Shown here piece by piece: positions 1 through 10,300 of a stretch of DNA of 64,000 nucleotides (positions within the stretch are counted from its first letter, which is position 1; the number at the start of each line of letters is the position of its first letter). A program made the position numbers and the translations under genes. Below the pieces are notes generated by a model. It searched no databases, was not told where the DNA came from, and worked only from the letters and a program-made list of their open reading frames with translations. Source of the DNA: Mugil cephalus (Eukaryota > Chordata > Actinopteri > Mugiliformes > Mugilidae); assembly GCF_022458985.1 (NCBI RefSeq), contig NC_061774.1, positions 13,940,616 through 14,004,615 on the forward strand, given 5' to 3'.

Positions 1-2
1 AG

Positions 3-835
3 GTGGATCTATTGAGGTTTGCCACCCTAACCAAGCTCTGTGGGGCTGTGGGATACTTTCGCAGAGCCGTGCACTCCTGGTTACTCGGTAGAAACCGAAC
101 CTGTGAGCAAAAGCAGTGGAGGATAGTTCTCTCGGTCCAAGACCGAAAGGAGGCATTCCTGGACTTGTGTCTTGCTGCCCAGACAGGTGTGGCCTTTCCC
201 ATGACTACACTCAACCGTCTGGTTGTAAGCATATGATACAACAGGCATCTTGTTGTGCCATGGCCAGATCCAGTCTGTTGATAAAGAGAAATCTGGGGTC
301 CCACTGATCCCCTACAAGGAGCGTATCAGCACCCTATTCGCCGAAGAAGCCCATCGTGCCAACCATGAAGACATTGCTGGTCTCCTTCGAATGAGGAGAA
401 GAGCCTGGGTGGTGCAAGGCCCTAGAGTTGTTTGCAAGGCCATTGACTCATGCATACCTTGCCGGAAGTGCAGGGCCAAGTTATGCTCCCAAGTAATGGC
501 CGATATCCCTTCTGTACGCACCGGGCCAGCTGCTCCTTTCAGGTACACAACGCTGGACCTATTCAGTCCATACACTGTCATGGATGCTCTGAGGCGGCGC
601 ACGAAGAAGAAGGTCTGGGGCATGGTCTTTAGTTGTATGGCCTCAAGGGCGATACATGCAGATTTGGTTGAGGACCTATCGACTGAGGGCTTTCTCAAAA
701 CAATCAGTAATTCACCACCCTAAGGGGTCATCCAAGGAAGCTCTGGTCTGACCAGGGTACCAACTTCATCGGAGCCAGACCTGCGCTGGAGGGTCTTCTT
801 GGCCGGGATCGACAAGGAGGAAGTTCAAAGGAGGG
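3..835 (+). pseudogene. BEL/Pao retrotransposon pol (integrase) remnant
   Basis: Two overlapping reading frames (3-236 and 250-723) read like the end of a BEL/Pao Pol polyprotein. The first contains FRAVHSWL, DLCLAAQ and TTLNRLV, typical of the stretch before integrase. The second holds an HHCC-type zinc-binding region (HRANH, then CIPCRKC) and the start of the catalytic core (TLDLFSPY, KVWGMVFSCMASRAIH). Past a frame break after 723, SDQGTNFIGA at about 745-775 fits the second catalytic Asp block. The window edge cuts the upstream part, and the frame changes near 240 and 720 show it is dead. The family call rests on these motifs; no LTR was seen nearby. Confidence 0.8.
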
Positions 836-1546
836 CAGTTGTATTACATTGTTGTGTTAATAGTTACTGTGGAATACTCAGTCAATGACAAAATGAAGTA
901 GCCCAAGTAGGAGGTGTGTGAAGTTCTTCCTAATTCGTGCCCTTGTATTTTTTTTTTTTTTTGAATGATTCCTACTGCTTTCCGTAAGTTATTCGGGGCG
1001 GATGTATGAACCAGCCAGATCTTCTTTTTCATGCAGTTGTTTTGACTGGTGAAACTGAGTTTGTGATTTAGCCTACAATGTATATGTTCGAAGTGATTAT
1101 AACTTGTGTTCAATGCCACAAATATGTTCATGTATGCAGATTGTACAGTGGGTTATATGCCTGTGTAATTTATGTTGCGATTTTGTTTTGTATTTGTGTC
1201 ATTTCAGTTGATTACCTGGCGAGCAGCACGATTACGGCTCAAGCAAATGTAAAAATAAAAACATGTGCATGACAGTAATCGGGTTCCGTGCTTGAATGTG
1301 ACACTGTTTCACCAGTTAAAAACACCCTTTACGGTGGGAGTTATTGGACTAAAGTAGTCTGTTTGAAGCCCCTGTTTGAAGTCACAAAAGTTATTTCAAT
1401 TGCCATAGTTTCCGACCATGACAGTTTCTTCACCCGTCCACTCTCCCTTTATCAATAAATCTGTTTATCTCAAGCTAAAAGTCCATCATTAAGTCAAAAG
1501 GAGAGAGGAGGACGGAATCAGGTACAATCACGGCCTGGTGTTGGGG
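836..1546. other. Non-coding spacer, nothing recognised
   Basis: AT-rich sequence with a short T-run near 950. The open frames are short, have no family motif and are not repeated elsewhere in the window. I see no gene here. Confidence 0.5.
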
Positions 1547-2531
1547 TCAGGTCTCTTGAGCACTGTGGCAGAAAAGCGCGCAGCTTCTCTCGCATTTGCT
1601 CCGGGTGAGTTGCTCACCGACGATGCTTGTCTCCGATCCTCTCCCACGCTGTGGTGCGAGGTACTGGAGCCGGGCCGGGTTCATTTTGGTTGATCGGGAA
1701 TCCCCTTTTCCGAAGGTTGTCAGCGGCTTCTCTGGCATCGGTGTAGATCCTGGGTCCGCCATCCAGAAACACCTTGAGCTTGGCAGGTGGAGGGGTCTGG
1801 AACCGCACACCGTTCCAGCATACTCTCTTCTCTTCTTAACTATCTTGGTGGGAAATCGTGGTCGAAATAAACTCTTGTGTCTTTGTAAAAGACAGAAGAA
1901 GTACCTTCTTCTTCTTCCAGGCAGACGACAATATCGCTTCTTTAGTTTTATACTCCTGAAATTTGGTAATTATGGAGTTTGGCGGAGCTTCCCATGGTGG
2001 CTATGGACCCAGAGCTGGCAGTGTTATATTTTCAGGTCAAGCACGCCGGGTGGGGGGGGGGCTCAGTTCTTACTTCAGTAATTTGACCACAAAGTCAATC
2101 ATATTATTTTCTTCCTCTCCTTCAGGAATTCCATATTTCCATTCATTTTTGTTTGCATAGATTATTGTTTCAGCTGCGTTTGTCGGAGCGAATCCTTGAG
2201 GTGTAGGTTGCACTCCTCCAGTTCAGCCACACGCTGTTCAGCTTCATCGACTTGCGTAGTTGTGTTTTTCAGGTCCCCCCTGATATCTCCCATGGCCTGA
2301 TTAATCTCATCTCGAATCTCAGCCAACTCCTTCTTCACGTCCTCACTCAACGTAGATCGGAATGAGTGCAACTCGTTCTGTGTCGGGGCGCATCGCCTTA
2401 ATCTCAGAGTGAATGCCGGCTAGCAGGCTAGCTCCAGCCGGGTCAAGTCCGACCGGGCTAGGTGTGCTAGCGTTGGCATCGTCATCGCTCTCTGCGGTTA
2501 CTTTATCGTGTTCTCCAGATCTTGTGTTCAT
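1547..2531 (-). pseudogene. LINE-1 ORF1 relic, copy 1
   Basis: On the minus strand, ATG at 2531 opens a fish L1-type ORF1: an acidic N-terminus (MNTRSGEHDK), a coiled coil (DEAEQRVAELEE) and, toward 1614, the C-terminal block FQTPPPAKLKVFLD, GPRIYTDAREAADNLRKR and TTAWERIGD. ORF1p is the RNA-binding chaperone of L1 retrotransposition. Frame changes near 2343 and 2160 break it, and no ORF2 follows. Copies 2 and 3 sit at 28543-29445 and 46190-47097, each with the same receptor-unit flank, so this relic was amplified with the receptor genes rather than inserted three times. Confidence 0.8.
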
Positions 2532-3664
2532 TTTCCTTTTAGCTTTGCTCGTTTAGTCTATGTAGTAGACTATGTTACCTCGTCAAAGCACTTGAACATG
2601 GGGAAAAAATCGTGATGTTGGGAGTGCGTTTGGTCAGCCTGCCATCTTGTCCACTTGCCCACCGGAAGTCACTAAAACATGATTTTGTTGTGTGAATAAC
2701 ACAATAACAGGTCTTACTGTAACATAGTTACTGACGTTCACATACTGAAAGTCTAAGATTCTAAAAGTGCAACATTTTCAATAATAACTTTTAAATAGTT
2801 CTGAAATAATTCATTCATAATTCATAATTCATTTGACTCATATAAAAAGGCCAAACATTCACTCATTTGAACTGTAGGAGGAAGCTAGGCCACCTGGATA
2901 AAACCCACACAGTCAGTAGTAGAAAATGAAATCTCCTCTCAAGAGACAGGTTGAAGTCCTGAAACTTCCTTAGCTCGTCTTTTCTTTCTCTTTTTTTTTT
3001 CAATAATTGAGTTACACTTATAATCAAACACTGTACCTTTAATGATTGATGAACAATTCAGAGGTTTCCCTCTACTGGTTTATAAAGGCTGTAAAGGCAG
3101 ACGTTTCACACTGTTCAAGAGGTAGAAAACTCACATCAGTTCCTCTTCTCCGCATCACAAAGATACAACACTCTGTTCGATCAAGTTTTCACACACTCCT
3201 CTGAGGCAGATCAGTAACAAGACACCCTGTATTCTGTTGACAGCAAAGGAAACTTGACGAAAAACGAAATACAAGAAAATAAAGACTCTACCTCAGTACA
3301 AACAATGGACAGTATTTAATTCAGAGACATGATTTTCAGTGACCAACCAGAGGAGTCTGTGCTTTGACCATTGTGGAAGAGAGCCTTTGTGGTTACATGA
3401 AAAGCGTCGGACCACAGCTTCCAGATCAGTAATGACCAACATAAACCACATCCATGCCACAATCGTAACACGGCTTTTAACTCCACATACACTGGACAAG
3501 TGAAACACCTCTACTCCATATTTGTATGTTCATGAAGCACTTCACTATTTTCATCATGGGTGTGACGTAACAATGTAGCTGGTGACTGTAGAAATTGAAA
3601 TGAATGAAGAGAAAAACACCAATAACTCTAGGAAGAAGAAGCTCAGCTGATTAAAAGCTGATTA
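2532..3664. other. Duplicated unit flank without a gene
   Basis: From about 2745 the sequence matches the starts of the later units (37506 onward and 47300 onward), with the same order of short landmarks: GTGCAACATTTTCAATAAT, a TTTCTTTCTCTTTTT pyrimidine tract and the phrase GTCAGAGGTTTCCCTCTAC or a near match. Its open frames are not conserved as proteins between copies. It marks unit 1 of the array. Confidence 0.65.
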
Positions 3665-4290
3665 AAATCAAAGTGGCAGTTCTATAGGGACTCAGTCCAT
3701 CTCACCAGCTGTCCCTCTGGTTCACGAAAGGAGAGGGGCCACGTCAGGGTAGTGGGATCGGTTTGTAGAAGCCATACAGGTAGGCCCAGAAGTGATGAAG
3801 CACCATGATGACTGCCAACAGCAGTAGTTGCGTTCAGCATAGAGCAGGGCGAGCCTGCAGTAGGCCACCACTCTTCCTCTTTCTTCTGCGAGAGGACAGC
3901 CCCAGGTCCCATGTGTCTGGCATCCGTGTCAACCATGAAGCAGCACCCCGGGTCGGGGAGTACCAGGATGGGGTGGAGGTCAGGGCTTTGTGCAACTGCT
4001 TGAAGGTGGCCTTGCAGTTCTCGTCCCACTCAAACTCCCACCCCTTGTCTGTCAGGCAGTGTTGTGGGCTGGAGATGGATGCAAAGTCACATACAAAGCG
4101 TCGGTATTAAGTCCCAAGAAGGTCGGGGAATGTGAGCCAGGACCCTTTCCATCAACCTCTCGAACATGGCAGGGGCGTTGCGAAGTCCAAATGGCATTAA
4201 TCGGACCTGCCAGAGTCCCTGATCAATGATGAAAGCAGTTTTTGTCTGATCTTCTAGCTTCCAGCTCCTCCTGTCATACTCAGGGCCTCA
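3665..4290 (-). pseudogene. Ty3/gypsy reverse transcriptase-RNase H fragment, copy 1
   Basis: Read on the minus strand, about 4029-3682 contains the RT/RNase H junction of a Ty3/gypsy Pol: FMVDTDARHMGPGAVLSQ, then RTDPTTLTWPLSF and EPEGQLVRWTESL. Upstream on the same strand (about 4250-4100) are pieces such as MPFGL and ERLMERV-like codons from the RT palm. The frame is broken in several places. Copies at 38440-38960 and 48226-48750 share the same neighbours, so it is a passenger of the duplicated unit. Confidence 0.72.
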
Positions 4291-5059
4291 CCTGATGGCG
4301 GGGTGTTGACACAGTCTCAACCTGCTCGACTTCTTCTAGTGTGTCCTCAGCAGAGAGCATGGAATTTCAGGCAGACACTGAGCTGCTAAAATTACTGGTG
4401 GCTCTCTCATTGGCGAACATTAGCCTAGCCTAACTCAACTGCTAACTGTACACACACAAAAACTTCATGAACACAGTGCATTCTGAGTAGAACTCTTAAA
4501 GGGGAACAGTCCAGGGGGAGAAATACAATACTAGGCAGTTGGTTATAAAGTGTATAAATCACTAATGACCGTGTATATGTATTAATTTAAATTTACCGAA
4601 GGAGCTTATGTGCTACCAGCTTTGCAGATAGTTTCACTTCCCTTGTTAGTTGGGTGATAGTCTTTCCTTGTGTACTGGTGACATGCAACTTCTGAAAACA
4701 TCACAAACGTCTTCTAAAACAATTGTGAACATTAATTATTTGGTCACATGCCAACTTAATTTAAGGTCATACATGTATACATTGGCTGTTATATGAAGTT
4801 AGTCAAAATTGGAAGATACTTATCTGAGCCCTGACCTTCATGACTATAATAATCTGCATTTACACTGCCCACAGTATGAATGAGGAAGTCATGCCTCCAT
4901 GGTCTTGTTGTGATGAACATATTTAAGATTAGAGTTACAATGATGTTTGTGGAGTAATATGTCTGTGATAGTTAAAGTGGCTTCATGTTAGTACCCTGGT
5001 TTAATAGTTTATTTCAGTCATATAGCACAATAATTAGACGATTAGTGTGACATTACATC

Positions 5060-5064
<5 letters not shown>

Positions 5065-5095
<31 letters not shown>
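5065..5095. repeat. (CA)n microsatellite
   Basis: About 15 uninterrupted CA units followed by a short TA run. The small open frame across it (PYICVCVC...) is only the translated repeat. Confidence 0.95.
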
Positions 5096-5102
<7 letters not shown>

Positions 5103-5426
5103 GGAACTGAAAGATAAACAAAATAAAACAAAGTGAGCCATTTTGGCCTCTGCCAAAGCTGCACTGTTGGCATCTCTTCAGTGCAATGTGTAATATGCAG
5201 CCCTGTGATTGGCTCAGCAGCGATAGTGTAAACTTCCTGTACCATGTACTGTATTGCCTGTACTATGTTTCACGTATGTGAAACAGTGCACTGTTGAGAC
5301 AGCTCCCGTGTGAGTGGAATACTGATTGAAAGATAACATCTTCCATTTATTCCTTTATTTAAATATGTTGGATTCATGCTAACATGTATTTAAAGATATT
5401 TAAATTTGTGGGGGGAAATTAAAATA

Positions 5427-5432
<6 letters not shown>

Positions 5433-5482
<50 letters not shown>
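5433..5482. repeat. (TA)n microsatellite
   Basis: About 25 TA units. An open frame starting at 5431 reads Tyr-Ile repeats and is an artefact of the tract. Confidence 0.95.
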
Positions 5483-5485
<3 letters not shown>

Positions 5486-5614
5486 GATACATAAGTATAA
5501 TTAACCAAAGATTTGGTTCCCTGTATGAAGAAAGAATGAAGAATCCTTCACTCTTTTTCATCATGTCAGAAGGTTCAGCTGATGTCTATAAAAGGGAAGT
5601 CAAGTTGATGCCAC

Positions 5615-5835
5615 TGAATTTCCTGCTCTCGGCATACAAAAACATTATGGTAGTGCTAGTTTTCACACAGTCCTCTGTGGCTAACACTGAATTTCCTGCT
5701 CTCAGCACACAAAAACATTGTGTTAGTGCTAGTTTTCACACAGTCCTCTGTGGCTAACACCGAATTTCCTGCTCTTAGCACACAAAAACATTATGATAGT
5801 GCCAGTTTTCATACACTCCTCTGCAGCTAACACAG
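5615..5835. repeat. Three tandem copies of a 73-74 bp upstream motif
   Basis: The phrase GAATTTCCTGCTC recurs at 5615, 5689 and 5762, each time followed by an AAAACATT-like stretch, TTTTCACACAGTCCTC or a near match, and a GCTAACAC end. The equivalent places in units 4 and 5 (about 40231-40310 and 49727-49800) have one copy. The array lies about 100 bp upstream of the solitary signal-peptide exon at 5929, so it may be promoter-proximal; that is inference. Confidence 0.8.
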
Positions 5836-5928
5836 CACACTGCAGAGTAAGGGACACGAGTAGCTGATAATTAGATAAACTTTCTAAAGCTGCAGACTGA
5901 CTCAACAGAGGCTGAATTGAGAGGAGAC

Positions 5929-5977
5929 ATGAAAGTTGTGTTTGGACTGTTGTTGACGCTACTTGGAGTCTCTCATG
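5929..5977 (+). CDS. Solitary signal-peptide exon (copy A) with intact donor
   Basis: A 49-nt exon starting ATGAAAGTTGTGTTTGG encodes the leader MKVVFGLLLTLLGVSH and ends CATG|GTGAG, phase 1, exactly like the leader exons of the array genes. The preceding 60 bp also match the genes' 5-prime flank (AGATAAACTTTCTAAAGCTG, then GAGGAGAC before ATG). No Ig exon follows before the next leader exon at 7358. It is either the remnant of a lost gene or an alternative first exon that could splice to the gene 1 Ig exon at 11708, since the phases agree. Copies at 40406 and 49881 have lost the GT donor. Confidence 0.6.
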
Positions 5978-6756
5978 GTGAGATTTTTTTTATCTCTACT
6001 TTTTTGTTCTTTTTTTCTCTACTGAAAACCAGCAGTGGTTGTTTTTGTCTTTGATAAATTCAGATTTTGTTAAATACATCCACAGATATATATATTTTAA
6101 GGCACTGCCCGATTCTAAGATTCTAATTGAACATGAAAATATATGATATGAAATATGAATAATGAATTTATAGCCATATATTTATCTGACAATTACTGAA
6201 GGTTTTTGTGTAGTCACAACGATTATTTGTGTTTGTCAGTCAGCTGTGAACAGTGTTCCTCACAATACTGTGTTTCTTCCATGTAAATATTTAATTGCGA
6301 GTACTGGAATATGGATGTGTCTTTGGGTTGTTAATAATTTAAATCAAATGTTTCATAATTTTATACACTAGTTGCGTTTGATTGTGTTGCACGAGATCAA
6401 CTTCCTGTCTGCATACTGTCATTGGTTCTGTTGTGGATAGGCCACAGGACTGTAAGGACTGCAGTTGAGTTTACTCCTTTGCCCATGTGCAGTCATGAAG
6501 ATTTCCTTCCAGTCAGTAATGGGTCAGCCTTAGGTCCAACTGTGGGACCTCTATCCATGGTTCAGCATTGTACATTTCATGACTGCTGAAGATTAGACTT
6601 GACTTTGAATAAAACATCTTGGCTCCTATTAGCAGGTCAGGGGTTTCCCTCTACTGGTTCATAAAGGTTGTGCTGTTGACTTCATATCTTGACATGAGTT
6701 AAAAACATTTTCATGTGGCCGTCCAGAAATAATACTAATAATAATAATAAAAAAAG

Positions 6757-6899
6757 TGTAGGATGTATGCTGATGTCTTAGAAATGTTAACTGTCAGTGT
6801 CACAATGAGGGATATTTCCTTCTCTTTCACTCAGTCCATCACACATGAAGGCCCACTTGTTGTACTGGAGGCTAAAAGAGGTAGAAAACTCACATCAGT
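6757..6899. promoter_or_regulatory. Conserved distal upstream block of gene 1
   Basis: The block opens GTAGGATGTATGCTGATGTC and runs through GAGGGATATTTCC and CACATGAAGGCCCACTTG. It recurs upstream of genes 2, 3, 4 and 5 at about 15621, 23243, 41050 and 50521. A related weaker block lies nearer the leader exons (16387, 24030, 41838, 51308) and before gene 6 (about 60340). Conservation shows shared descent. A regulatory role is only inferred. Confidence 0.4.
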
Positions 6900-7309
6900 T
6901 CCTCAATTCAATTCAATTCAATTTGTCCTCAGGGCATTGTCCCCCTGCAGCCTAGGCCTATAGCAGCATAACTAAGGGATGGTTAAGCCAGCCCTAACTG
7001 TAGGCTTTGTCAAAAAGGAAAGTCTTATGCCTGACCTTAAACGTCCCAAACTGGGAGCTGGTTCCATAGGAGAGGAGCCTGATAGCTGAAGGCTCTAACT
7101 CCAATTCTACTTTTAGAAACTCTAGGAACCACAAGTAGACCTGCACTTTGAGTTTGTAGTGATCTGTTGGGACAGTATGGTACTATGAGGTCTTTCATAT
7201 ATGATGGAGCTAGGCCTTTCAGGGCCTTGTATGTAAGGAGGAGGATTTTAAATTCAATTCTAGATTTTAAAGGGAGCCAATGAAGAGAAGCTGGGAGGAA
7301 TTAGATAAA
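6900..7309. mobile_element. Teleost interspersed repeat replacing the gene 1 proximal flank
   Basis: Begins with ATTCA repeats, then CCTGCAGCCTAGGCCTATAG, ACTGGGAGCTGGTTCC and GCCAATGAAGAGAAGC, phrases I recognise from a very common fish interspersed repeat whose family I cannot assign safely. It lies between CACATCAGTTCCTC and GGGAGGAATTAG. In genes 2 to 5 those two points enclose 0.8-0.9 kb of shared upstream sequence, including the antisense reading frame described at 15904. The repeat has therefore replaced, not merely joined, the gene 1 proximal flank. Confidence 0.65.
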
Positions 7310-7357
7310 GTTTGAAAGCTGCTGAGTGACTGAACAGAGTGTGAAGAGAGAGGAGAC

Positions 7358-10300
7358 ATGGAAGCTGTGAATGGACTGATGCTGATGATACTTGGAGTCT
7401 CTCATGGTGAGATATTCACATGGTACTTTATTCAGGTTTCTAAAGATGGTTTAGTGGATCAGTGAAATGTTAAACTCCTAAATGAAATAGAAAAAACTAC
7501 CAAACACCATAATAATGTGATCGGTTTGATTAAGTAAACTCAGAACATGTTAAAGGTTCTCTGACTATAACTGATCTTGTAGCTGAATTAATTCATCAAT
7601 ATTAGTGATGGAGACTTGTGTCCAGCTTAACTGGTACTGAAAGGAGGTTTCAGACATTTATAAAACATGACATGATAGTCTTTTATACAAACGACTTTAG
7701 TTTGTAACTTTCCACCAAGTGTAGACAGCTTGTCTCCCAAAATATCTACAGAGAAAAGATCAAGGTTGATTCTTTGTGTCTTTGCGTTGTGACACAGACA
7801 TGGTCCCAGTGAATTCTTTCTAGTTTGGAGAAAGTCACAACTGAGAGATTTACACTTTGGAGGAAGGACAATAAAAAATAGTCATGTATCAGAGACCAAC
7901 TCAAGATGATAAATTATATTTTTTATATTTATGTATATCATGTAGAATTAATCTAAGCATACAATCAGCTAAACATATGTTTCAAATTAAATATCTCATT
8001 GCTGCAAATAATGTTGTTAAAACACAACATATGAGCAATAAGAGTACTCTTTCATGATATTTTTCAGGTTTTAAATGTTGCAGTTGTAACATATGACAAG
8101 ACTGACAGAGTCTCTTCATGTAATACATAATACTAAAGTATTGATTTTATATAACACTAGATGCTCAAAGCACATACAGTGCATTACTCATTCACTCACA
8201 CAGTCACACCCTGGTGGTGGTAAACTCAATCAGTAGTCACAGCTGCCCTGGGGTAGACTGACGGAAACGTGGCTGCCAATTCAACCGCCATCATCCTGTG
8301 GGACCCAGCGGGACCCAATGCCAATGCAGCCCTCTAGTATGATGCTAAAGAAAATGCAATTCTGTCGCTTGATGTCGAAAAGGCCCTTAACAAGATTGAA
8401 TGGAAATACTGGATGGAGGTCCTGGCAAGATTTGGATTGGGGAATAGTTATCTTAAATGACTGAAGCTCCTATATACAAATCCAACAGATATTGGCAAAC
8501 AACCAGATATCCTAACCATTTAGATTACACAGAGGCACACAACAAGGCTGCCCCCTGTCGCCTCTCTTACTTTTGTTTGCTATTGAGCCACTAGCCCTGG
8601 CCATTCGGCAACATCCAAGAACCCTAGGGATGAAAATAAAAGAAACAGAGCATAAAATTTCACTTTTTGCAGACGATGTTATTATTTATTTGACCAGCTT
8701 GGCATCATCTGTACCAGTACTGGTTGAAGTTATAGAAGCTTTCGGAAAATTCTCAGGCTATAGAGTTAATAAATCCAAATCCAATATTTTATTTTTGAAT
8801 AAGAATGAGGGACAAAACCCACAGATTATCTCACCCTTCTCAGCTTCTCAAAGGGGTTTTACATACTTGGGGGTCAATATTGTTCCAGAAATTGAAAATA
8901 TTGTCGCCTCTAACTATGATCCTTCAGGACAGTCCATTACTGAATCTCTGAATAGATGCATGCCCATGCCCATCTCAATGTTAGGCCGCATTAATATTCT
9001 TAAAATGTCAATTTTGCGCAAATTTCTCCATCTATTTCAATCTAATCCTCTCCCACTTCCGCAATCCTTTTTTTGTATACTCAGAAAGTTGTCCTCAAAT
9101 TTTATATGGACCAACACACGTCCAAGATTTCGGCTCTCCCTATTTCGGCCCTTCCCTATGACTGTGGTGGACTTCAAGTCCCTAATCTGCAATGGTACTA
9201 CTGGGCAGCACAATTACATACAGCAATGTTTTATTTCTCTGCTTGTAAGCCTCCAGCATGGCTAACTATTGAACGCACTACAACATCCGGTCGACCTCTT
9301 CAGTCATACTTGTATTCTACTCGTGTTAAAAAACTCAAGAAACAGCCAAAAAAATATTTGTAAGTATTTGTAAAAAAATACCCTTTCTGTTGGGCATGAG
9401 GCGCATGCCTATACTGGAGATGCACATAAACTCTCTCAATTGGCCCCAATATGGGGTAATGATAACTTTCTACCTGATAGAGCAGATGGTGGATTTAAAC
9501 AATGGGCTAACAGAGGTCTATGTAAAATAATTGACCTATACATAGGTGGGAATCTAATGACTTTTGATCAATTGGTCTGTAAATATGACATACCTAGAAA
9601 TCATTTCTATAACTTACAATTAAGGAGTTTCATAAAATCACAGGCTCACTCCCTGGATAGACCCTCCGTGTCAGTTATAGAGAAGTGTATTGTAAGTAAT
9701 AAGAATGGTCGAGGCCAGCTGTCAGCTCTGTATGGTATGTTACGATTCCAAATCGAAGGACAAGTCTCACTGTAGACTTAAAGCATGGAGAGGCGACTTA
9801 GGAATAAACATTACAGAAAATGAATGGGAAAATGCTTGTCTAAAGGCACAAACAAGGACCATAAACACACAGCACTTCAACTCATACAAGTGGCTATTCA
9901 GAAGTTACGTAACACCTGTAAAACTACATCATTACAACCCCAACATTCCCGACAGTTGTACTAAATGTAATGATAGTGTTGGCACTCTGCTGCACTGTAT
10001 GTGGGAATGCCCAAAAATTCAGTCATTTTGGAAAGATGTAACTCGCATGATATCACGTATGACTAACATGGTGGTCCCACTTGAGCCAAAGCTCTGTATA
10101 TTAGGTATTTCTCCTGATCATTTCGTACCGGGTCGCAAAAATGCTCCCATTATTGATCTATCCTTGTTTCAGGCTAGGAGAGCTATTGTACTGAGGTGGA
10201 AAAGTATGGACTGTCAGGCCGAGACTCAAAGCAGGACTCAGAATGCAGAGATGACAAAAGGCTTTATTTGGATTCTTCAGAGGTCCCTCACAGAGGGACA

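Larger units (their letters stand above)
4291..5614. other. Non-coding interval with microsatellites
   Basis: AT-rich DNA between the gypsy relic and the solitary signal-peptide exon, partly shared with the corresponding parts of the later units. Apart from the CA and TA tracts listed separately, no coding or RNA gene was recognised. Confidence 0.5.

Noticed and set aside
5431-5757. Open frame of 108 codons beginning with Tyr-Ile repeats
   Set aside because: It is the translated TA microsatellite run into the 73-bp repeats. No domain and no conservation in the other units.
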